A stretch of 64,000 nt of DNA from Streptomyces sp. XD-27 (GTDB taxonomy: Bacteria; Actinomycetota; Actinomycetes; Streptomycetales; Streptomycetaceae). The position numbers and the translations under genes were made by a program. Shown here in pieces: positions 34,771 through 43,676 of this stretch; positions within the stretch are counted from its first letter, which is position 1; the number at the start of each line of letters is the position of its first letter. The stretch covers positions 4,774,001 through 4,838,000 of the forward strand of contig NZ_CP130713.1 of assembly GCF_030553055.1 (NCBI RefSeq), written 5' to 3'. Under the pieces are notes generated by a model that saw only the letters and a program-made list of their open reading frames with translations, searched no databases and was not told where the DNA came from.

Positions 34771-35397
34771 ATGGCGCGTTACACCGGGGCCGACTGCAAG
34801 CGTTGCCGTCGGGAGAAGCAGAAGCTCTTCCTCAAGGGGAGCAAGTGCGAGAGCGCGAAGTGCCCGATCGAGATCCGTCCTTACCCCCCGGGTGAGCACG
34901 GGCGCGGGCGCACCAAGGACAGCGAGTACCTCCTCCAGATGCGTGAGAAGCAGAAGGCGGCGCGTATCTACGGTGTCCTGGAGAAGCAGTTCCGTGGCTA
35001 CTACGCGGAGGCGAACCAGAAGACCGGCAAGACCGGTGAGAACCTGCTTCGCATCCTCGAGAGCCGCCTTGACAACGTGGTGTACCGGGCGGGCTTCGCC
35101 AAGTCCCGGGACCACGCCCGTCAGCTGGTGCGGCACGGCCACTTCACCGTCAACGGCGTGAAGACCGACATCCCGTCGGCCCGCGTCGCCGTGAACGACA
35201 TCATCGAGGTCCGCCCGAAGTCCCGGACCCTGACCCCCTTCCAGGTGGCTCAGGCCGAGGCGGGCGAGCGCACGGTGCCGGCGTGGCTCGAGGCCATTCC
35301 GTCCCGGCTGCGGATCCTCGTGCACAACCTGCCCGAGCGCCAGGTGATCGACACCCAGGTGCAGGAGCAGCTGATCGTCGAGCTCTACTCGAAGTAG
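34771..35397 (+). CDS. rpsD: 30S ribosomal protein S4
   Basis: 208 aa, 16S 5'-domain assembly initiator. Near the N-terminus, CKRC and CESAKC (Cys9, 12, 26, 31) form a zinc finger; the S4 RNA-binding domain (about 95-160) follows. Lies in the alpha operon, whereas in some Gram-positives it is separate. AGGAG upstream. Confidence 0.98.
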   Translation: MARYTGADCKRCRREKQKLFLKGSKCESAKCPIEIRPYPPGEHGRGRTKDSEYLLQMREKQKAARIYGVLEKQFRGYYAEANQKTGKTGENLLRILESRLDNVVYRAGFAKSRDHARQLVRHGHFTVNGVKTDIPSARVAVNDIIEVRPKSRTLTPFQVAQAEAGERTVPAWLEAIPSRLRILVHNLPERQVIDTQVQEQLIVELYSK

Positions 35398-35413
35398 TAG
35401 GGGTTCGCGGTCT

Positions 35414-35444
35414 CGGGCGGTACGGCTTTCGGCCGTACCGCCCG
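35414..35444 (+). promoter_or_regulatory. Hairpin between rpsD and rpoA
   Basis: Perfect 13-bp stem (35414-35426 with 35432-35444), loop TTTCG, no T-run. Probably an attenuator or processing site that sets rpoA levels apart from the ribosomal genes. Confidence 0.65.
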
Positions 35445-35526
35445 TACCCTTGGGTAGTGATATCGGGCTTCCGCCCGGTGGCTACGGCGTCAAATAGCGG
35501 GCGCCGAAGACTGGAGGCAATACCTC

Positions 35527-36549
35527 ATGCTGATCGCTCAGCGTCCTTCCCTGACCGAAGAGGTCGTGGACGAGTACCGTTCCCGGTTCGTGATCGAGCC
35601 GCTGGAGCCGGGCTTCGGCTACACCCTCGGCAACTCCCTGCGTCGTACGCTCCTCTCCTCGATCCCCGGTGCCGCGGTCACCAGCATCCGGATCGACGGG
35701 GTCCTGCACGAGTTCACCACCGTGCCGGGCGTCAAGGAGGACGTCACCGACCTCATCCTCAACATCAAGCAGCTGGTCGTGTCCTCCGAGCACGACGAGC
35801 CGGTCGTGATGTACCTGCGCAAGCAGGGTCCGGGCCTGGTCACCGCCGCCGACATCGCCCCGCCGGCCGGTGTCGAGGTGCACAACCCCGACCTGGTCCT
35901 GGCCACGCTGAACGGCAAGGGCAAGCTGGAGATGGAGCTGACCGTCGAGCGCGGTCGCGGCTACGTCTCCGCCGTCCAGAACAAGCAGGTGGGCCAGGAG
36001 ATCGGCCGGATCCCGGTCGACTCCATCTACTCGCCGGTGCTCAAGGTCACCTACAAGGTCGAGGCGACCCGTGTCGAGCAGCGCACCGACTTCGACAAGC
36101 TGATCGTCGACGTCGAGACCAAGCAGGCCATGCGGCCGCGCGACGCCATGGCGTCCGCCGGCAAGACCCTGGTCGAGCTGTTCGGTCTGGCCCGCGAGCT
36201 GAACGTCGACGCCGAGGGCATCGACATGGGCCCGTCCCCGACGGACGCCGCGCTCGCCGCCGACCTGGCGCTGCCGATCGAGGAGCTGGAGCTCACGGTC
36301 CGCTCCTACAACTGCCTCAAGCGCGAGGGCATCCACTCCGTGGGTGAGCTCGTCGCCCGCTCCGAGGCGGACCTGCTCGACATCCGCAACTTCGGTGCGA
36401 AGTCGATCGACGAGGTCAAGGCGAAGCTGGCCGGCATGGGCCTGGCGCTCAAGGACAGCCCGCCCGGATTCGACCCGACCGCCGCGGCGGACGCCTTCGG
36501 CGCCGACGACGAGGGCGACGCCGGGTTCGTCGAGACCGAGCAGTACTGA
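35527..36549 (+). CDS. rpoA: RNA polymerase alpha subunit
   Basis: 340 aa. N-terminal dimerisation domain (1-230), linker, then the C-terminal domain with [19 protein letters not shown] and [13 protein letters not shown] that binds UP elements and activators; acidic tail. GGAGG before the ATG. Full length. Confidence 0.99.
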   Translation: MLIAQRPSLTEEVVDEYRSRFVIEPLEPGFGYTLGNSLRRTLLSSIPGAAVTSIRIDGVLHEFTTVPGVKEDVTDLILNIKQLVVSSEHDEPVVMYLRKQGPGLVTAADIAPPAGVEVHNPDLVLATLNGKGKLEMELTVERGRGYVSAVQNKQVGQEIGRIPVDSIYSPVLKVTYKVEATRVEQRTDFDKLIVDVETKQAMRPRDAMASAGKTLVELFGLARELNVDAEGIDMGPSPTDAALAADLALPIEELELTVRSYNCLKREGIHSVGELVARSEADLLDIRNFGAKSIDEVKAKLAGMGLALKDSPPGFDPTAAADAFGADDEGDAGFVETEQY

Positions 36550-36554
36550 CGGTG

Positions 36555-36608
36555 TGGGGGCTCCGGCCCCCATACCCCCGGTCTTGTGGGCGGCTCCGGC
36601 CGCCCACA
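36555..36608 (+). promoter_or_regulatory. Two tandem TCCG-loop hairpins between rpoA and rplQ
   Basis: Stem of 7 bp (36555-36561 with 36566-36572) and stem of 10 bp (36585-36594 with 36599-36608), each with the stable loop TCCG. May modulate read-through or stability between rpoA and rplQ. Confidence 0.5.
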
Positions 36609-36685
36609 CCCCCGTAGGGCATCAGTCCTGCGGTAACTGACACCGGTACCTGACACGGCCGGTGCAGATCACAAGGAGAAATCCC

Positions 36686-37177
36686 ATGCCGAAGCCCGCC
36701 AAGGGTGCCCGTCTGGGCGGCAGCGCCGCGCACGAGCGTCTGCTCCTCGCGAACCTCGCGAAGTCGCTGTTCGAGCACGGCCGCATCACCACGACCGAGG
36801 CGAAGGCCCGCCGCCTGCGTCCGGTCGCGGAGAAGCTCATCACCAAGGCGAAGAAGGGCGACATCCACAACCGTCGCCTGGTGCTCCAGCAGATCACGGA
36901 CAAGAGCATCGTCCACACGCTCTTCACCGAGATCGCTCCGCGCTACGCCGAGCGTCCGGGTGGCTACACCCGGATCACCAAGATCGGTAACCGCCGTGGC
37001 GACAACGCCCCGATGGCGGTCATCGAGCTGGTCGAGGGTGAGATCGCCAAGAAGGCGACCGTCGCCGAGGCCGAGGCCGCGACCAAGCGCGCGGTCAAGG
37101 AGGCCGAGGAGACGAAGGCGGACCTGACCAAGGACGAGGCCGCCGAGGCCCCGGCCGAAGAGTCCAAGGACGCCTGA
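36686..37177 (+). CDS. rplQ: 50S ribosomal protein L17
   Basis: 163 aa. [20 protein letters not shown] start with AAGGAG 7 nt upstream. Conserved core to about residue 115, then a Glu/Ala/Lys-rich C-terminal tail of about 50 residues, an extension common in actinobacteria. Last ribosomal gene of the alpha operon. Confidence 0.98.
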   Translation: MPKPAKGARLGGSAAHERLLLANLAKSLFEHGRITTTEAKARRLRPVAEKLITKAKKGDIHNRRLVLQQITDKSIVHTLFTEIAPRYAERPGGYTRITKIGNRRGDNAPMAVIELVEGEIAKKATVAEAEAATKRAVKEAEETKADLTKDEAAEAPAEESKDA

Positions 37178-37202
37178 GCCTGAGCTGCCTCAAGGCTGAG
37201 GT

Positions 37203-37237
37203 ACGGGCCCGCACCCAGTTTCTGGGAGCGGGCCCGT
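37203..37237 (+). terminator. Hairpin between rplQ and truA
   Basis: 10-bp stem (37203-37212 with 37228-37237) with an inner 5-bp stem CCCAG/CTGGG. Terminator-like, but truA follows 31 bp later on the same strand, so read-through is likely partial. Confidence 0.6.
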
Positions 37238-37268
37238 TCCGCATGTTCCGCAGGGAAAGGATCATCAC

Positions 37269-38123
37269 GTGAGCGACCATCCGGCGCCCGGATACGTACG
37301 GGTCCGGCTGGACCTGTCCTACGACGGCAAGGACTTCTCCGGCTGGGCCAAGCAGCGCGGTCGGCGCACGGTGCAGGGCGAGCTGGAGGACGCGATCCGC
37401 ACGGTGACGCGCTCCTCCGAGACCCATGAGCTGACGGTCGCGGGCCGCACCGACGCCGGCGTGCACGCGCGCGGCCAGGTCGCGCACGTCGACCTGCCCG
37501 AGGAGCTGTGGGCCGAGCACGAGGACAAGCTGCTGCGCCGGCTGGCCGGGCGGCTCTCGCACGACGTACGGGTGTGGCGGGTCGCCGCGGCCCCGCCCGG
37601 CTTCAACGCGCGGTTCTCGGCGATCTGGCGGCGTTACGCCTATCGGGTGGTGGACCACCCCGGCGGGGTCGACCCGCTGCTGCGCGGCCACGTGCTGTGG
37701 CACGACTGGCCGCTGGACGTCGCCGCGATGAACGCCGCGTCCCAGCCGCTGCTGGGGGAGCACGACTTCGCGGCGTACTGCAAGAAGCGCGACGGCGCGA
37801 CGACCATCCGCACCCTGCAGAACCTGAGCTGGGAGCGGGGGGCGGACGGCGTCGTCACGGCGACCGTGCGGGCCGACGCCTTCTGCCACAACATGGTGCG
37901 CTCGCTGGTCGGCGCGCTGCTCTTCGTGGGCGACGGGCACCGGCCGGTGGACTGGCCGGGCACGGTGCTGGCCGCCGGGGTCCGGGACTCCGCGGTGCAT
38001 GTGGTGCGGCCGCACGGGCTGACGCTGGAGGAGGTCGGCTACCCGGCCGACGACCAGCTCGCGGCCCGTAACCGCGAGGCCCGCAACAAGCGGAGCCTGC
38101 CGGGGTGCGCGGGCTGCCACTGA
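37269..38123 (+). CDS. truA: tRNA pseudouridine(38-40) synthase
   Basis: 284 aa. Catalytic Asp in [13 protein letters not shown] (about residues 59-71). GTG start with AAAGGA upstream. Modifies the anticodon stem-loop at 38-40. C-terminal extension after about residue 260 ends in Cys-rich CAGCH, seen as a loose tail. Follows rplQ, a frequent arrangement. Confidence 0.96.
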   Translation: MSDHPAPGYVRVRLDLSYDGKDFSGWAKQRGRRTVQGELEDAIRTVTRSSETHELTVAGRTDAGVHARGQVAHVDLPEELWAEHEDKLLRRLAGRLSHDVRVWRVAAAPPGFNARFSAIWRRYAYRVVDHPGGVDPLLRGHVLWHDWPLDVAAMNAASQPLLGEHDFAAYCKKRDGATTIRTLQNLSWERGADGVVTATVRADAFCHNMVRSLVGALLFVGDGHRPVDWPGTVLAAGVRDSAVHVVRPHGLTLEEVGYPADDQLAARNREARNKRSLPGCAGCH

Positions 38124-38235
38124 CGCCTGCGGCGGGCTTGTCCCCACAGCGTCCCTCAGCGGCTCCGCCGCCGGAGCCCCTTCCCGAACCACGGCCCGGG
38201 GGCTGGGGCGGAGCCCCGGGTCCCCAGGCCGCGCC

Positions 38236-40296
38236 TCAGCCCGCCGCCGCCGTCGTGATCGCCAGGTTGCTCGCCGTCGTGAAGTATGGGCGGAAGCCGC
38301 CGGCCAGCGGGTACAGGTCGGTCTTGTTGCGGTCGACGATGTCGCCGATGAGGCGGGCGACGCGGATCGGCTCGGCCGGGTCCTGGGCGCCCTCGCGCAG
38401 TGACAGGTCCCATACGCCCCGTCCCTGGAACTCCTTGTACGGGAGCGTGAACCGGAAGCGCCCGTCGGCCAGGAGGGTGACCGGCGCGGTGACCGGGCCG
38501 TCCGCGCCCTTGCGCGGGGTGGCGACGGCGACGGCGCCCTCGCCCAGCCGGGTGGCGCCCCCGTGCAGCGTGCCCTCCACGGTGAGCTCCTCCGCCGTCG
38601 CGTGGACGTCGCGGGCCTCCGCGTGGGCGGGGCGGTGCCAGGCGCGTACCGCGAGGTAGCCGTCGACGGTGGGATAGGGGACCCACCAGGCGAACGGGGC
38701 GCCGGGCAGCGGTTCCAGGGTCACCAGGCCGCGCCCCTCGGCGTAGCGGGAGACGACGCGCCGGCGGGCGCGGTCACCGGGGCGTACCACGTGCAGGTCC
38801 CAGCGGCCCTCGGCGAAGGGCGTGCCGCCCTCGGCGCGGGAGAGCGCCGCGCGGTCGAGCACGGCCGTCCAGGGCCCGTCCGCGCCCTGGACGGCGTCCG
38901 GCCGCCGGAGCGGGAGGCGTATCCGGTCGCCGTGGCCCCGCCGGGTGACGGTGAGTTCCAGGTCGCTGCCGTGCAGTCCCGCGGGCTCGACGAGGACGGT
39001 CAGGTTCCCCTCGGCGTCGGCCCGGCAGGACGCCACCGGGCGCAGCGGGGGCTGCCTGCGGATCAGCTGCTTGACCGCCGACTTCAGGGTCGTGGCCAGC
39101 GGCTGCCGGGGGGCGCGCGGCGGGCGCCGGTCGGCGGGGGCGGTTCCGCGCTGCTCGTACAGCTCGACCAGGAGCCGCTCGTACGTGGCGGCGACCCGCT
39201 CGGGGGCGTAGCGCTGGGCGGCGGTGCGGGCGGCACGGCCCATGGTGCGGCGCAGCTCGTCGTCCTCGATCAGCCTGAGGAGCCCCGCGGCGATGGCGTC
39301 GCGGTCGCCGTTGGGGACCAGCAGCCCGTCCTCGCCGTCCGTGATGATCTCGCCGGGGCCGTGCGGGCAGTCGGTCGCGAGGACCGGTACCCCGCAGTGC
39401 ATCGCCTCCACGATCGTCATGCCGAAGGACTCCTCGCGGGAGGTGACCGCCGCGATGGATCCCTTGGCCCACTCGGTCTCGATGGGGGAGTGGGCCCCCA
39501 TGAGCGTGATGTGCCCGGCCAGGCCGAGGGCGTCGATCTGCTTGCGCAGCGCCGCCTGCTGCGGGCCGCGGCCATAGAGCCTTAAACGCCACTCGGGGTG
39601 CCGGGCGGCGACGGTGGACCAGGCGTCGACCAGCAGGTCGTACCGCTTGACGGGGATGAGCCGGCCGGCGGCGACGACGAGCTTCGCGCTGCCGTCGGAG
39701 GGCTCGACCGGGGTGGCGGGGACGGCGTTGGGGATGCCGACCAGCCGGGTGTCGATGCCGGGCAGCTTGGCCCGGTGGGTGGCCGCGTCGGCCTCGGAGA
39801 CCGAGGTGAAGGCGTCCAGGCGGGGGATGGCGGCGTCGCAGGCGGCGCGGATGTCGGGTTTGTGGGTGCCGTGGAGCCGGTGCTCCTGACCGATCCGCAG
39901 ATAGCGGTCGCTGCCGAACTCGGCGAGGTAGATCACCAGTCCGGGGCGGGTCGCGATGACGGCGTCCGCGTCGGTGGCGGCCAGATACGCGGCGACGCGC
40001 TCGTCGGTGAGGGCGTTGAAGTTCTTGGTGCCGTTCGCCTCGGCCGCGGGGACGTGGGCGGTGGGACGGGACAGCCCGGGGTCGCGGGCGTCGCTGCCCC
40101 GGGCGCCCGCGCGCCGTTCGATCAGCGGGACGATCGTCACGGCGTCGTGCAGCGGGAGGCTGGGCGACTCGGCCGTACGCATCAGGGAGACGATCTCCAC
40201 GGTGTGCCGGGCCGCCAGGGCGCTCGCGAGGTTGAACGTGGAGCGGATGGTGCCGCCGATGCCGTAGGCGTTGTGCAGAAGGAAAGAGATCTTCAT
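38236..40296 (-). CDS. GT4-family glycosyltransferase with long C-terminal extension
   Basis: 686 aa. The ATG at 40296 gives MKISFLLHNAYGIGGTIRS, the usual GT-B N-terminus; the longer frame to 40644 is Pro/Arg-rich intergenic sequence. GT4 signature EESFGMTIVEAMHCGVPV and GEIITDGEDGLLV in the nucleotide-sugar half (about 185-390). Residues about 400-686 hold two beta-rich segments (with WTAVLD, WDLHVV, WDLSLR) of a kind seen behind glycosyltransferases acting on wall polymers or exopolysaccharide; exact role unknown. Cytoplasmic or membrane-associated, no signal peptide. Single gene, divergent from the lipoprotein gene. Confidence 0.85.
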   Translation of the reverse strand: MKISFLLHNAYGIGGTIRSTFNLASALAARHTVEIVSLMRTAESPSLPLHDAVTIVPLIERRAGARGSDARDPGLSRPTAHVPAAEANGTKNFNALTDERVAAYLAATDADAVIATRPGLVIYLAEFGSDRYLRIGQEHRLHGTHKPDIRAACDAAIPRLDAFTSVSEADAATHRAKLPGIDTRLVGIPNAVPATPVEPSDGSAKLVVAAGRLIPVKRYDLLVDAWSTVAARHPEWRLRLYGRGPQQAALRKQIDALGLAGHITLMGAHSPIETEWAKGSIAAVTSREESFGMTIVEAMHCGVPVLATDCPHGPGEIITDGEDGLLVPNGDRDAIAAGLLRLIEDDELRRTMGRAARTAAQRYAPERVAATYERLLVELYEQRGTAPADRRPPRAPRQPLATTLKSAVKQLIRRQPPLRPVASCRADAEGNLTVLVEPAGLHGSDLELTVTRRGHGDRIRLPLRRPDAVQGADGPWTAVLDRAALSRAEGGTPFAEGRWDLHVVRPGDRARRRVVSRYAEGRGLVTLEPLPGAPFAWWVPYPTVDGYLAVRAWHRPAHAEARDVHATAEELTVEGTLHGGATRLGEGAVAVATPRKGADGPVTAPVTLLADGRFRFTLPYKEFQGRGVWDLSLREGAQDPAEPIRVARLIGDIVDRNKTDLYPLAGGFRPYFTTASNLAITTAAAG

Positions 40297-40739
40297 CGTC
40301 GTGTGCCGCGCCGTGGTGCGGTGTGGCGCGCTCTCCTCTCCGGAGCCTCGGGCTGCCTGGGGTTGTCCTGACGGTTGGCCGGTGCCGGGTGGCCGGTTCC
40401 GGGTGTCCCGTCGGTGTCCGGTCGGCGTCCGGGCGGGGGCGGGACGGTGTCCGGTCGGTCGGTAAGACCGGCAGGAGCGGCGAAGGTTGCCTGTTTCGCC
40501 ACGGGTTGGGGGAAGCGCCACATCCGGGGGCGGAGGGGCAACCTCCGGGTGTTTTCGGTCGTCGGGGGGTCGGACTGGTTCTTTTCCGGCAGAACCGCGG
40601 TGCCTGGCCGGATCGTGACGGTGTCGTGACCGGGGACCGGACAACTCCCGGGGCCGTCGGGCGGTCCAGTAATCACTGGTCGGCAGCGTCTGCCCGCTCC
40701 TGGAAGGCGCGGACCACCTGAGTGAGAGAGCGATCTGGA
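40297..40739. other. 443-bp divergent intergenic region
   Basis: Between the glycosyltransferase (minus) and the lipoprotein (plus). Contains a 14-bp direct repeat CGGTGTCCGGTCGG at 40412-40425 and 40445-40458, a G/C-rich low-complexity stretch, and the inverted repeat CCAGT-AATC-ACTGG (40666-40679) about 60 bp before the lipoprotein start. I see no gene and no clear consensus promoter. Confidence 0.5.
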
Positions 40740-41489
40740 ATGCGCGGGAATGTGAACAAGTCGGTGGCGCGGGTCGTGCTGGCGGCCGCGGTGGCGGCGA
40801 CCCTGGGCACGGCGACGGCCTGTGAGGACTCCAAGGACGACAAGCCGGCCGGCAGGGGCTCGCAGAAGCCGGCCGCCACCGAGACGCACAAGACGCTGGG
40901 CAAGGCCGAGCTGGAGCAGGCCGTCCTGGCCAAGGCCGACGTCAAGGCCAAGGGTTACGCGATCAAGGAGATGACGAAGGCGGAGCTGGCGGAGGGCGAC
41001 GCGGCGAAGTCGGACAAGGCCGTGTGCCAGCCGGCGGTGGCGCTGATGGGTTCGAAGTACTCCCCGGAACCGGCTGATTCGGTCTACCGGACCCTCGGCA
41101 AGGGGGACCTGAAGACCAAGGAGAGCTTCTCCGGCATGCTGCGGGTCTCCTCCTACGCCGCTGGCGGCGCCGAGAAGACGATCGCCGACCTCAAGAAGGC
41201 CGTGGAGGGGTGCAAGGGCGGCTTCACCGCCACCGACGGCTCCGGCGAGAAGCAGAAGTTCACGGCGGTGACCGCGCAGCCGGCGGCGAAGCTGGGTGAC
41301 GAGGCGCTGGCGTTCGACATGTCCGGCGACGGCCTCAAGTTCAGCGTCAAGGCGGTGCGCTCCGGAGCTCATGTGACGGTGCTCCTGGGCTTCAACATGC
41401 TCGACCCGATGAAGTCGCAGGTCCCGCAGGAGCTGGTGACCGCGCAGGTGGCCAAGCTGGAGAAGGCGATCGCCAAGAACGCGGGCTGA
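40740..41489 (+). CDS. Secreted lipoprotein of unknown function
   Basis: 249 aa from the ATG at 40740 (a GTG at 40722 adds six residues). Signal segment VARVVLAAAVAATLGTATAC with Cys at about 28 as the likely lipidated residue, followed by a Lys/Asp-rich linker and a soluble alpha/beta domain of about 200 residues. It resembles the many small Streptomyces lipoproteins of sensor-domain type, but I cannot name a family. Followed by a strong terminator at 41564-41597. Confidence 0.8.
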   Translation: MRGNVNKSVARVVLAAAVAATLGTATACEDSKDDKPAGRGSQKPAATETHKTLGKAELEQAVLAKADVKAKGYAIKEMTKAELAEGDAAKSDKAVCQPAVALMGSKYSPEPADSVYRTLGKGDLKTKESFSGMLRVSSYAAGGAEKTIADLKKAVEGCKGGFTATDGSGEKQKFTAVTAQPAAKLGDEALAFDMSGDGLKFSVKAVRSGAHVTVLLGFNMLDPMKSQVPQELVTAQVAKLEKAIAKNAG

Positions 41490-41507
41490 CGGCCGCCCGC
41501 AGGAATC

Positions 41508-41694
41508 CTGACGTCACGTCAGTTAGGTGGATGACGCGGGCCGTTGGGCGGTGACGATCACTGGGGTGTCCGGTGCGCGACGGCGCGCCGGACACCCTGC
41601 GTCACTTCGAGGTAGTCACCGAGCGTGACAGAAAGTGCGACATATCGGACATTGGCGTAGCTTCTTGTCACGTCAGCTTCGCTCGCCGAGCGAA
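41508..41694. promoter_or_regulatory. Cluster of operator-like palindromes upstream of the small-peptide gene
   Basis: CTGACGT-C-ACGTCAG (41508-41522), GTCAC-CGAGC-GTGAC (41615-41629) and TTCGCTCG-C-CGAGCGAA (41678-41694). The 9-mer TCACGTCAG occurs at 41514-41522 and 41668-41676. The last palindrome ends 11 bp before the ribosome-binding site of the peptide gene. Suggests dedicated control of the cassette; the regulator is unknown. Confidence 0.45.
41564..41597 (+). terminator. Terminator after the lipoprotein gene
   Basis: 15-bp stem with one G-T wobble (41564-41578 with 41583-41597), loop GACG, no T-run. Confidence 0.75.
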
Positions 41695-41717
41695 AGTGCC
41701 GATATGAGGAGGCATTG

Positions 41718-41900
41718 ATGCTTGCTCAGAGGACAACCCTCATCGCAGACCCCCCCGAAATGAAGGCCACTCACGCGCTGATGGTGGAGCCGGAAACCAC
41801 GATCAGCGACGCTCCGCTCTACTCCCCGGAGGCCAAGGGCGCACTGCTGCTGCTCCTGCTGCTGTCGCCGAAGTCTCCCAAGGAGCCGAGGGACAAGTGA
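41718..41900 (+). CDS. 60-aa peptide, possible precursor or signalling peptide
   Basis: Preceded by a very strong ribosome-binding site GAGGAGG (41706-41712) 5 nt before the ATG. N-terminal 38 residues are polar and acidic (leader-like), then a KGALLLLLLLS hydrophobic core and a basic/Pro-rich end SPKSPKEPRDK. No cysteine, so not a lanthipeptide. It heads a cassette of closely packed genes (67 bp, then ATGA overlaps), which is the layout of a modified-peptide cluster, but no recognised modifying enzyme follows. A tiny GTG frame (41901-41981, 26 aa) starts directly after the stop and may couple translation to the next gene. Function unknown. Confidence 0.6.
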   Translation: MLAQRTTLIADPPEMKATHALMVEPETTISDAPLYSPEAKGALLLLLLLSPKSPKEPRDK

Positions 41901-41967
41901 GTGCTGAGCGAGTCGGCGTCACTCGACGCCCGCACGGTAGGCCGGCTCCTGCGACGGGGCGCCGCTG

Positions 41968-42714
41968 ATGGGCTCCGCTGAAGGGACCGCTCGTGCGGTC
42001 TACGCCGAAGCGACCGCCGCCTTGGCACGTCGTGTCCTCGATGCCCTCCCGGGTGTCGAGGGCACGGCTGTGCTCGCCGACTTCGTGGAGGACAGCGCCG
42101 ATCCGAAGGCCGCGCTCGCCGCCGTACGGGTCCTCGGCGCGGACGTCCTGGCCCCGCACGCCCTGACCGGTGCGGTGGTGCACCCGCAGGACGCGGCCGC
42201 CATCAGCCAGGCCGCCGCCGTCTTCCCCGCCCCCGTCTACGCGTCGCCGCCGCCGCGGGGTCCCGTCGAGGACTGGGCCGTCGCCTGGCGCGACTGGGCC
42301 ACCGCGCGGCTGCTCGTCCGGCACGGCGCCGCCGCGCCCCAACTCGCCCCGCCCGAGAGCTGCCCCGCGCTCACCGACGCGGACCCCTGGCAGCCGTGGG
42401 CGGGCACGATGGCCCGGCTGTCGCCGCTGAGCCTGCCCGGAGTGGACGGCCCGGTACGGGACGCCGCCCTGCGCAACCCGGTCGCGCTGGCCCGCGGCGC
42501 CACCCGCGCCCTGCTCCGCCGCGACTACCCGACCGCCGCCCGACTGGCCCGGTGGCTCGCGGTACTCCACCGCGAAGACGTCCCCCTGCCGCTCGACCCC
42601 GCGACGTATCTCGACCACATCGCGCTGCACACCGGCGACGGCCCGCGCCTCGCCCTCGACCTCGCGGTGGCACGCGCGTTGCTGGGAGACCACCCGAGGA
42701 GGGAGAACGTATGA
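41968..42714 (+). CDS. Unrecognised protein of the peptide cassette
   Basis: 248 aa, soluble, Ala/Leu/Pro-rich, no signal peptide or membrane segment. Mostly predicted helical by eye; contains WRDWATARLLVRHG and DPWQPWAGTMARLSPLSLPG. I recognise no family. The ATG at 41968 lacks a strong ribosome-binding site and may depend on coupling to the short frame ahead. Its TGA overlaps the next gene's ATG (ATGA), with GAGGAGGGAGAA just inside its end serving that gene. Confidence 0.7.
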   Translation: MGSAEGTARAVYAEATAALARRVLDALPGVEGTAVLADFVEDSADPKAALAAVRVLGADVLAPHALTGAVVHPQDAAAISQAAAVFPAPVYASPPPRGPVEDWAVAWRDWATARLLVRHGAAAPQLAPPESCPALTDADPWQPWAGTMARLSPLSLPGVDGPVRDAALRNPVALARGATRALLRRDYPTAARLARWLAVLHREDVPLPLDPATYLDHIALHTGDGPRLALDLAVARALLGDHPRRENV

Positions 42715-43676
42715 CGGCGCCCGTCACCTCCATCGCCCACCAGGTCGCCGCCAGGGCGCTCGGCTGGCTGCACACGCACCGCGAGTTCGGCGCGCTGCCG
42801 CCGGACACCACCGCCGACCTGGGCGACCCCAACAGCGTGTACAAGCCGCTCGGGGAGACCGCGCTCGCGGGCTCCCTCGTCCTGCGGGAGTCCGCCGCGG
42901 GCAGCGCCGAAATGCAGGCCGCGCGGGAGCTGTTGGACTTCAGCTGGGTGCAACTGCGCGAGGGCGACATGCTCTACGAACGCCAGCTGCGCCACCAGCT
43001 GATGACCGACCCGCTGGAGACGTACGCCCACTTCGCGCGCTCCGGCTACCGCCACGAGGGCATGGAGCGCCTGCTGCGGCACAACGCCGGGCTGCGCTCC
43101 GTACGCGCCATCGAGCACATGCCCAACCGCAAGTTGGCGGTCGCCAACGCGGCCCGTGTGGCGCGGATCGACTACGACGTCGACTGGATGCGGCTCACCC
43201 AGGCCACCTGGCTCGGCGCCACCCCCGAGCCCTGGGCCATCGACTGGATGACCGCGTACTCCGTGACGCACACGGTCTTCCACCTCACGGACTGGGGCGC
43301 CCGCCCGGAAGGGCTGCCCCGGCAGATCTCCCGCTACCTGTCGACCTGGGTGCCCGTATGGATCGACATCTGGCGGGAGGTCGCCCAGTGGGACCTGCTC
43401 GCCGAGCTGATGATCGTCGGGTGCTGTCTGCGGGAACCCGTCTGCGACCCGGAGAACTGGGCGCTGCTGGCGGAGGTCCAGCACGAGGACGGGCTGCTGC
43501 CGCGGGACGGCGAGCCGGTCGCGGAGGACCCGGAGCAGCGGTTCAACGACCACCAGCACACCGCCGTCGTCGCGGCCGTCGCGGGCACCATCGCCGTCTC
43601 GCGCACCCTGGCCGGAACGCCGGCCCCGGGCACCGGCGCGCCCGACCGGGGGGCGGGGCCCGGCGGCCCGGCATGA
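42711..43676 (+). CDS. Unrecognised helical protein of the peptide cassette
   Basis: 321 aa, cytoplasmic. Repeated helical hairpins rich in Trp, His and Arg (RALGWLHTHREFG; RQLRHQLMTDPLETYAHFARSGY; DWMTAYSVTHTVFHLTDWG). The layout resembles alpha/alpha-toroid or repeat-solenoid proteins, but no catalytic motif is evident. It may correspond to a DUF family common in Streptomyces; I cannot assign it from memory with confidence. ATGA overlaps at both ends show tight coupling within the cassette. The last 20 residues are Gly/Pro-rich. Confidence 0.75.
   Translation: MTAPVTSIAHQVAARALGWLHTHREFGALPPDTTADLGDPNSVYKPLGETALAGSLVLRESAAGSAEMQAARELLDFSWVQLREGDMLYERQLRHQLMTDPLETYAHFARSGYRHEGMERLLRHNAGLRSVRAIEHMPNRKLAVANAARVARIDYDVDWMRLTQATWLGATPEPWAIDWMTAYSVTHTVFHLTDWGARPEGLPRQISRYLSTWVPVWIDIWREVAQWDLLAELMIVGCCLREPVCDPENWALLAEVQHEDGLLPRDGEPVAEDPEQRFNDHQHTAVVAAVAGTIAVSRTLAGTPAPGTGAPDRGAGPGGPA

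Noticed and set aside
41901..41981. 26-codon GTG frame between the peptide gene and the next gene
   Set aside because: Too short and without own ribosome-binding site to call as a gene; mentioned only as a possible coupling frame.
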